DNA from: Caprella mutica
Taxonomy: Eukaryota > Arthropoda > Malacostraca > Amphipoda > Caprellidae
Direction: 5' to 3'
Assembly (NCBI GenBank): GCA_947561585.1
Contig: CANNZV010001862.1
Location: 61,697 to 125,696, forward strand
DNA: 64,000 nt
Shown piece after piece: positions 1 through 9,300 of this stretch. Position 1 is the first letter of the stretch, and every line of letters starts with the position of its first letter. The notes below the pieces were generated by a model. That model ran no database searches. It saw nothing but the letters and a program-made list of their open reading frames with translations, and was not told the DNA's origin. The translations under genes and the position numbers were made by a program.

Positions 1-134
1 CAAGTGTGAACACATTTTAGGAAGAGCTTTATTTCCACAGTGTTAAAATAAGCAAGAGTAAAGCGGTCTTTCTCTCTATGTCTTTTGAACATCAAACCAC
101 ACAATTAAAAACTCAGTATTTGAAATGTTCTCAC

Positions 135-306
135 AGGAGATTTCCTCCTCCTTATGATGATGAAGGCGAATATGACGGTAAGGATGAGGGCAATCACTTG
201 CAGGCGGATGGGGATGGAGCGCAGTAGGTGGTAGCGCTTGGTCACGCAGTCTATGGCGCCCACCGTGAGACCGCAGTTCGGACAGCCTTCCGGACACGGT
301 ATGCAC
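135..306 (-). CDS. GPR158-like exon 5: PCxEGCxxC module and TM1
   Basis: The acceptor is TTCCACAAAG; the single base G completes Gln337. It encodes CIPCPEGCPNC, a short linker, and a hydrophobic helix (IPIRLQVIALILTVIFAF) followed by basic RRRK. The donor is taken at CCT/GTGAGA (133-134). A read-through version would add VRTFQILSF and then stop, so the exact 3' edge is the least certain border of the model. The following helices are outside the window. Confidence 0.8.
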
Positions 307-3300
307 CTTTGTGGAAGAAGGAATGAGATGCGATCCATAACTTGAGGGTATTGTTACAGTGCCGTAGAACTCCTCTATAGTGGACTCCTTTATAGTGAAT
401 GTAGAGTCATGAGTAAGGAGTGTACTCTGAATAGTGAACAAATTTTCTTTAGTCTGCCATAAGAGGCCATCAGTTTTAGAAAACTAATGGCCATTCATGG
501 AAGACTTAAGAAAATGTGTTCTCTATTCGTGTAAGTTCTCAGAACTCTACATTCACTATAGAGGAGTTCTACTGTCGTACTTTTAAAGCAATAAATCTTA
601 CTGTGCATCTGAATATTCGTAATTCTCCATCTTGCCTCCCAGGAAGAACTGCACACTGGAGTTAGGTAGGTAGAAACTTTGTTTGCAATGGCAAATGTAA
701 CCACCCCTCACGAAACCAGAACCAACCACACTCTGGCACTGCAACAAATGATACATGCAACTTATTAAATTCTATTGGATAATTAGAATGGTTGTGACAA
801 TATGCTTTTAAAATCATTGATTCCGAAAATATTATAGAAGGAGATAATTAAAGAGTATTGAATCCGATGAATCTTTCTAAGCCAGCGGTATACGTATAGT
901 ATTCACTATCATTTCGTTTCGTCTATGATATTCTTAAGATCTACGATTTTAAAAGCATATTGTTACAACCCTATTAATAAGCCACTTATTACCCTGGTTA
1001 AACAGGGACCCGACTTAAAATCCTATGGTCCCTTCATAAATATCTCTCTGGGACATTCGTGCAATGGTTCTTAGACAATATTACGACTTTAGAATGCCCA
1101 CCTGGGTTGAGGACGGACATTTGTGTGTCCCAGAGAATGGAGGAGCTTGTGACAGGTCCTGAGACACATCACATTGGTTGATATCCACGGCTTGGAGGGG
1201 ATGATTGGAGAGAATTACTCCCCTAGAGGGAAAGAAAGAATCAGACGTAAGTTTTATTTGGTCAGTAAAGCACTATGCAGTCAAATTCCTCTACAGGGTG
1301 CGGAAAAAGTCCCCGATCAAATTATATTTTTTAAATTAAAGATGTTATTTATTTACTAAATTTATCCTATTATATCTCATTCTCTTCCTATAATCATATA
1401 CTTTAATGTTCCAGGTCTAAATTTTGATAAATTTACATTGTCTTTTGTAAAAATGAGTAAACGTGAGGCTATTATTCAGCTACACTGCACGGGGAAGACA
1501 AACCCAGAGATTTTTAAGCTGTTAAAAGCACCGGAATCGACTGTTAGGGATGCTGTTAATGTTACCAAGAACTGGAGACAACAGGTGATCGACCCAGTTG
1601 TGGAGGACCTCAAACTGCGCGCACTCCAACCAAAATCAAAGCCATTAGGGAGCGGATAAGGAGGACCCCAAGCGAAGCAAGAGAAAGATGACTAAGAGTA
1701 TGGATATTGACGAAAAAAGTGTGAGAACAATCGTCAAAGAAGACCTCAAGTTGTCCCCCTTCAAAATGACCAACATGCAAAAGCTCACGGACTTGCAGAA
1801 ACAGAAGAGGCTGGATAGATCAGAGTTTCTTTTGAATGCAATGAAAGATGGCACGCAGGCTGGTGAGATTGTCTTTTCGGATGAGAAAATGTTCACTGTG
1901 GAGGCCAAATTCAACTAACAGAACGACAGAATTTTAGCAAAAAGTGCTGACAGTATTCCTCCAACCGTATAGACTGTTTTCCGTCGCCAAAAAGTCCGCC
2001 TCTGTGATGGTTTGGGCTGCCATCTCTGAGAGTTTGAGATCTCCTCTCATTTTCGTCAAAGAAGGCGCTAAAATTAACGCAGAATCGTATATCGAGGATA
2101 TTTTGACTCCAGGACAAGTCGAGATGAAGAAGCACTTCAAGGACAGGCCTTTTACCTTTCAAGAGGACGGTGCGGATTGGTCCTGGATTGGTGTGAGCGT
2201 CACTTTCCTGCGTTTTGGAGGATGGAATTGTGGCCTCCTTCATCGCCGGACCTGAACAATCTGGACTTTTGTGTGTGGTCCATCTTGGATAAGGAAGCGT
2301 GCGCTACAGCTCATGATAGTACGGAAACTCTGAAACTCTGAAGAAGTCCCTCGACCGACAATGGGTCAAAATTCCTCAAGAAACTTTCCGTGCCGCTGTA
2401 AAGAGCTTCAGAGGTAGACTCGAGAGATTAATCGCCGCCAATGGTGGTAATATTGAAGAATAATTGGTTAGAACTGTTAAATGGGTTTATTGAGATATTG
2501 TGTGATAAGTTTTGTTTTATTTCATCCATCACAGCTCATTAAATTAACATTTTTATATGATAAAGACTCTCTCTGCACCCTGTATATTGGACACCTCTAT
2601 AGTTATTGGACACCTCTATAGTTGCTGTGGAGTCCTGAATAAGAGAATTACCCCGTATAGTGAACAAATATTCTTTTGTCAGTCATGAATAGCATCAGTT
2701 TTAGAAAACTAATTGCTATTTTATGGCAGACTAAATAAATTTGTTCATCATACGGGATAGTTCTCTTCCTCAGAACTCTACATTCACTATAGAGGAGTTT
2801 TACTGTAGTTTAAAAACAGAAGTATTTAGATTTTGGGTAACGAAAAGTAGCTTTCGATTGGCAAAAACTCCCCAAAGTTGTTTCACTTCAATCACTTCTT
2901 CTACTAAGACCAACGACACGAAAACCATAAGTTTTGATTAACATTCACTGGAGTGGTAGAAAATCAAGCGGAATTTTTCTCCAATTGGCTAAATTTTACT
3001 GCTAATCATTTTGAATTTTACTGAAAATGTCTAAATACTGAAAGAGAGCGTCTTTAAAGGAAAGAGTCAACAATAACCTTTTTTGGAACACGTTTAATTA
3101 TGCAAGGCACACATCCAACATAATCATCAGCTGTGACACACAGCTCTGTTAATACTCTATGATTGTTGTTATTCGCTTCCATCAACAAAGTTTCAAGTAA
3201 GGTGATTGGTTAGGCATATGCAGTACATTTTCACACACGTTTAATTAATGCACACAATTTTCTGTAGACTGCCATTGAAGCAGAAGCTTTTTCGGGTCGA

Positions 3301-6300
3301 AATTTCCCTATTTTTATCAAGTATTACCCGAATACTTCATCTAAATGTAAGGAATGTTGAGTTTAAATGAAGAATTAATTTGTATTTAAGATAAATATTG
3401 AATTTGAAAAATAAATTTTCCAAAATCCAGTTTTTATATTCGATTGGTTCGTTATTATGAATTGATAGAATATTGTTAAACAATTGAAATTTTTACATAC
3501 ATATAATGTAAACAGTGAATGGCAAAAAAAAACCTATAATTTTCTTGAAATATAAATATTTTTAAATAGGTTGGATGGTGAAGAGTTGAGATATTTCCAG
3601 TTCCTATCTTGGAAAAAAAAAACAATCTGAAAATGTACCACAAATCTGACTAACAAATAAATAGGGAGTAAATAAATAAATTAATGAATAAATGGGTAAT
3701 AAATAATTTTGAAGGAAATAAATAAATTGAAAGTAAATAAATAAATAGAGAGTAAATGAATAAATAGAGAGTAAATAAATAAATAACCCAATATGAAAAT
3801 GTACCCCGCATCTCTCTGCTACTAACAAATAAAGAGCCAGTAGCTAGCAGTGACACTGCCATTAACTCGCCTATAAACTCTCTACAGTTATATAATTCGC
3901 TTCACCAACAGCTGATGTCTCTAACAGATAGAAAAACTTTCAACAGAAACTCTGACGTCAAGACAGAGAGATAGACGTGCAGTCGCCTCACTTTGACTGC
4001 GACCAATTGACCGAATTACTCGCTTGACCTTAGGGCGGTGAGGTCAATGGCCTGACACACGATAAGAGATAGCTTGATTAGCTAATAACTGATAGCTTAT
4101 CATATGAGTCATGTAATAAATACTAACTATATATCCATGCTAATCTTTTAACCTTTGAAAAGAATCATATGTAAAAGATATTTATTATTCATTTAAACCA
4201 GGATATAATAATTAGATAGGGTATGGCAATCAGCAGATCGAAATTACTCCGATTATATGACGTGACCGCGTTGTGACCCAGAAAATCTGAAATTGCAGTA
4301 ATTGCTACATAAATATTATGTTTTTTGGCAGCTAACTAGTCGATTATTATGGTTCGATTTTTTGCCTATAATTGTATCAATAATAGTAGTATATCTACAA
4401 ATAAAACTTTAATGTATTTTTGTTAGTCTAAGGACCAATAAAAGCTATAGGACTGTGGTTAGAACAGATATAAGCAATTACCATAATGTATTGCAAACCA
4501 TATAATATACGTTAAGGTAAATAATTATACATTTTATTTATATGTTTAACGTCTTATATCAATCTTCCAAAGTCTACAGTGAGACACCTATTTTAATTAC
4601 ATTTTTTTCTTGGAAAGTCTCCTGCTGACTGGTGACTCTATCCACACTTTGAAACATGGACTCCCTACTTAGTCACTACTAAATTAAATTAAAATGTCTT
4701 TGTTATCAATTACTAACTAGACATTGGTTGAATTACATTTATATTATTTTATTTCTCATTGTTATTCATAGAAGCTAGAGCTAACTAGTATTACACTCTG
4801 AACAGCTTGTATTTGCTCGAGGTAGACCTTATTTCTTATAGATAAGTTAAGAAGCGAACAATATAAACACACCTGAATTATATTTCAATCGCTATTTATA
4901 CTATTTCTCACACGAAATAATTATAGACTGACTTTAAACTTATCGATATTAACATGCAAATACGAGGTATTATGAGCCGCTGGGTCACGAACAAAATATG
5001 TGACGTCATATTTTTGCGTCTCTGCTAGTCATACCCTTTACGTTACTGTATCCTGGTTTATACAATCCCTTACTTTGTACTGCATTTACACTGTAATGAA
5101 ACGTAAATGAACAGGATCTATTCTAACTTATTTAGAAGTATAGAGGCTGCTTTAGAGGCATAGAGGCTGCTTTAGAGGCTGCTCTAGAGGCATAGTGCTT
5201 CGGAGGCATATAGGCTGCTTTAGAGGCATAGAGGCTGCTCTAGAGGCATAGAGACCGCTTCAGAGGCTTAGAGGCTGCTTTAGAGGCTGCTTCAGAAGCA
5301 TAGAGGCTGCTTTAGAGGCATAAAGGCTGCTCTAGAGGCATAGAGACCGCTTCAGAGGCATAGAGGCTGCTATAGAGGCTGCTTCAGAAGCATAGAGGCT
5401 GCTTTAGAGGCATAAAGGCTGCTTCAGAGGCATAGAGGCTGCTTTAGAGGCATAGAGGCTGCTTCAGAAGCTTAGAGGCTGCTTTTGAGTCATAAAGACT
5501 GCTTCAGAGGCATAGAGGCTGCTTTAGAGGCATAGAGGCTGCTTTAGAGGCATAGAGGCTGCTTTAGAGGCATAGAGGCTGCTTTAGAGGAATAGAGGCT
5601 GCTTTAGAGGCATAGAGGCTGCTTTAGAGGCATAGAGGCTGCTTTAGAGGCATAGAGGCTGCTTTAGAGGCATAAAGGCTGCTCTAGAGGCATAGAGACC
5701 GCTTCAGAGGCATAGAGGCTGCTATAGAGGCTGCTTCAGAAGCATAGAGGCTGCTTTAGAGGCATAGAGACTACTTCAGAGGCATAGAGGCTGCTTTAGA
5801 GGCATAGAGGCTGCTTCAGAAGCTTAGAGGCTGCTTTTGAGTCATAAAGACTGCTTCAGAGGCATAGAGGCTGCTTTAGAGGCATAGAGGCTGCTTTAGA
5901 GGCATAGAGGCTGCTTTAGAGGCATAGAGGCTGCTTTAGAGGAATAGAGGCTGCTTTAGAGGCATAGAGGCTGCTTTAGAGGCATAGAGGCTGCTTTAGA
6001 GGCATAGAGGCTGCTTTAGAGGCATAGAGGCTGCTTTAGAGGCATAGAGGCTGCTTTCAGTTAAATCCCTGAGTCTAAGTTGCGTCCTAGCCAGTTCATC
6101 CTACTCGTGTGTAGGTTTATCGATCTTTCTGTGTGCGTATATCAACTGTGTGCGTGTGTGTTGGTATCTGGAGAGTAGCGCACACAGTGTGTACGTATTT
6201 CTAAGTTGCTCTATTATACTAAAGTCACGGGTAATTAAATAGGAGTGGGAAATGCATTAGCGTAGGTAATTTATTAATAGGGTTACTCTATGGGCTATTT

Positions 6301-9300
6301 TTATCTAGGGGAAATTACGATTTATTGGTCAGTTTCACATCTTCGGTCATATAAGAAAAAACTATAATATAATTTTTTTTTAAATTTTAATTGGTATCCA
6401 TGATACCTGCAGGTATCATGGATACCAATTAAAATAAAAATAGATAACAATTATAATATAATTTTTTCTTATATGACCGAAGATGTGAAACTGACCGATA
6501 ATTCGTAATTTCCCCTTTGGGAAATAGGTACAAAATCCCTGAGAATTGAAATAGTAGAATCAAAATTGTATGTACTATTTTGAAGATATGATATTTGATA
6601 TTAATTTAATATATTAAAAAAAAAATGTTTAAATAAATATCTAATTCATTAAAGGAATGTATGGTATAATATTGATATGTAAATGATTTGATCCAAATTT
6701 TACAGTTTATGAATATTATATAAAACATGATTCAGAAATTTAAATCATATCGTGCACAATAGATATATTCTCTATAATTTATTACACGTTTAAATATAAT
6801 AATCGATGTTTTTGTCAATAGAAATATCAATATACAGGGGATAAACATTGGAGAGAAGCGTGAGAAAATAAACTAGCTATAATATATAAGATAAATTCAA
6901 TGAATATTTAATAGGATTTAATTTATATAGGATCAGAATTTACTTAACTAATTTTCTAAATGTTTTCAAAATAGTTTCAAATCTAAACTTTTATATCCCC
7001 AAAAATATTACTATATTATATTAATCTTGACATTTTTAATTAAATGTTTTTTTAAGTTATACATTTGAAAAAATGCTTCATATATTTTCAATTTTTCATT
7101 TCTTATAATTTATTAAAATCGAACTTTTCAAAAGACAACAAATAATTAAAAAGTTAAAATATATTCTACATCGCTTTAAAAATTTTTTTTAATTAATCTT
7201 TCCTGATGACAAAAAATGATTAAAATTTTTAAAAAATTTCTCCATATATCGTTTTTTCAATTATTTTTTTCTAAAGACAACAAATAATAAAAAAGGTAAA
7301 ACAATTTTTCCATACATTTTGAATTTTTAGTATATTTTTTAAATTTGAACTTTTATATGAAGACAACAAATAATTTAAAAAATTCTCCACATATTTTCAA
7401 TTTTTTTTTCATTATTTTTTTCTAAAGACAACAAATAATTAAAGAGGTTCTCCCCCCCCCCCCCTCTCTCAAGAAATCTAATTAAATACTCAGGAGATTA
7501 ATATTGGTAGTCTGAAGAATTTGCTGCAGTATTTAGCAGTGCTATGTCCAATAACTTCCTTAGGCATTTATATTACATTATTTAAACACCATCTGATGGT
7601 GCCATTACCAACTAAAAATAATGGGAATATGGTTTGAAATGAACTCAATTTTTTTATCAGTTTCAGTCAAAATGTAATGAACCCAATTCAGAAATTTTAT
7701 TAAAAAATAATTAACGTTTGTTTGAAAAAAAACATTTGTATATTGTGGAAAAAAACTTTAAAGCAGGTAATCAACAGAGAAAATTAATTCATAAATTATA
7801 ATCATATGAAAAATAAATATTTTACTATTATCATAACATTTTTTTTACATTATATATTAATTTTACAATATGCCAAATATTTGACACGACACCAAATAGA
7901 AAGGGGTTACTAATTAGTAAATTACATTATATTTCCTTTAAAATTTAGTGCAGTAATTTGCAGGCCTTCCATTTCACTGCAGTGAAAAAAGGAACGTTGC
8001 AAAACACTGACACTCACAGTACTTGGAAAGTTGGCATTAACACTAATCTTGATAAATCTGATTTTTTAAAATTTCCAATAGACCAATCATGATCTATATT
8101 GAAACCCACTTTCCGACTATGGAGAGTGTCTGAGTACTAATACATTCTCCTAGCTACAACATGCTATATATTTCATGTAAAAATAATATATGACAAATAA
8201 TATATAGCAGTTTCTGTCTGCCCGTCCGTCACAGTGGAACCTAAAATAATATACGTTTGATAAGCATCCGAGGTAGCATGGGTACGCATTCTGATATCAG
8301 TTCAATAAACCGGTTTAAATAACTAAATCAAAATTAACTTTATTCAGTTGATAAATATCAACAATAATTATGACACAAATAATCTATCAATTATCTGGTT
8401 TCATAAAATTAACATATCCATCGTCATTCGTTTTGGCAGGCGTGCGCTAGCACTACTTACTTTAGGAAGGCAGATTCGGTTCCATTTCGTTCAAAGAAGG
8501 GGAGTGAGTGACTTAAGACCCACTGGTTGGATGCCCCGCAGTCCAAAGTAGGACTCAGCTCCCAGTAGCCATCTTCAGGAGACGTCAGGTCTTCACTGGA
8601 GGGGGTGATGGTCCTCCTGTTACTCCTGGGGAACGAAATGGAGTAATTAGAAGTCAAATAGCATTAATTTGGAATTAAAGGAAAGTTATCATAAAATTAT
8701 AATTAATTAAAATAGGTAGCTTACGTTGTGACTAAGAAAGATACACAACCAAATTATAGTTATGATAACGAACTATAGTTAGGGTAATAATTATAGTTAT
8801 GATAACGAACTATAGTCTATAGTTAGGGTAATAATTATAGTTATGATAACGAACTATAGTCTATAGTTAGGGTAATAATTATTGTTATGATAACGAACTA
8901 TAGTTAGGGTAATAATTATAGTTATGATAACGAACTATAGTTAGGGTAACGAACTATAGTTAGGGTAGAGTATATAGTTAGGGTAGCGAAATATAGTAAC
9001 GTACTACAGTTATAGTAATGTACTATCGTTATAGTAACGTACTATCGTTATAGTAACGTACTATCGTTATAGTAACGTACTATCGTTATAGTAACGTACT
9101 ATCGTTATAGTAACGTACTATCGTTGATTCCAGGACAATAACCACCCGTACAAAAAAAAAACCCGCGGTCAAAAAACCCCCGGACAAAAACCCCCAATGC
9201 AATAAACCCCTCGGGCAAATACCTCCCTGACAAAAAAAAGAACCACAAAAAAACCCCCGGTCTATATAAATTGCATAATTCATTTTTATTAATATATTTA

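Noticed and set aside
76..441. A 121-codon minus-strand frame across the window start
   Set aside because: It overlaps the TM1 exon in another frame and runs through a MITE; the alternative frame has the receptor motifs and matching splice phase.
495..704. A 69-codon minus-strand frame
   Set aside because: It is out of frame with exon 4 of the receptor, whose real frame carries GGYICHCK and fits both neighbouring exons.
8754..8990. TTAGGG-like strings suggesting an internal telomere repeat
   Set aside because: AGTTAGGGTA occurs once per 37-bp unit within ATAACGAACTATAG sequence; there is no TTAGG or TTAGGG run.
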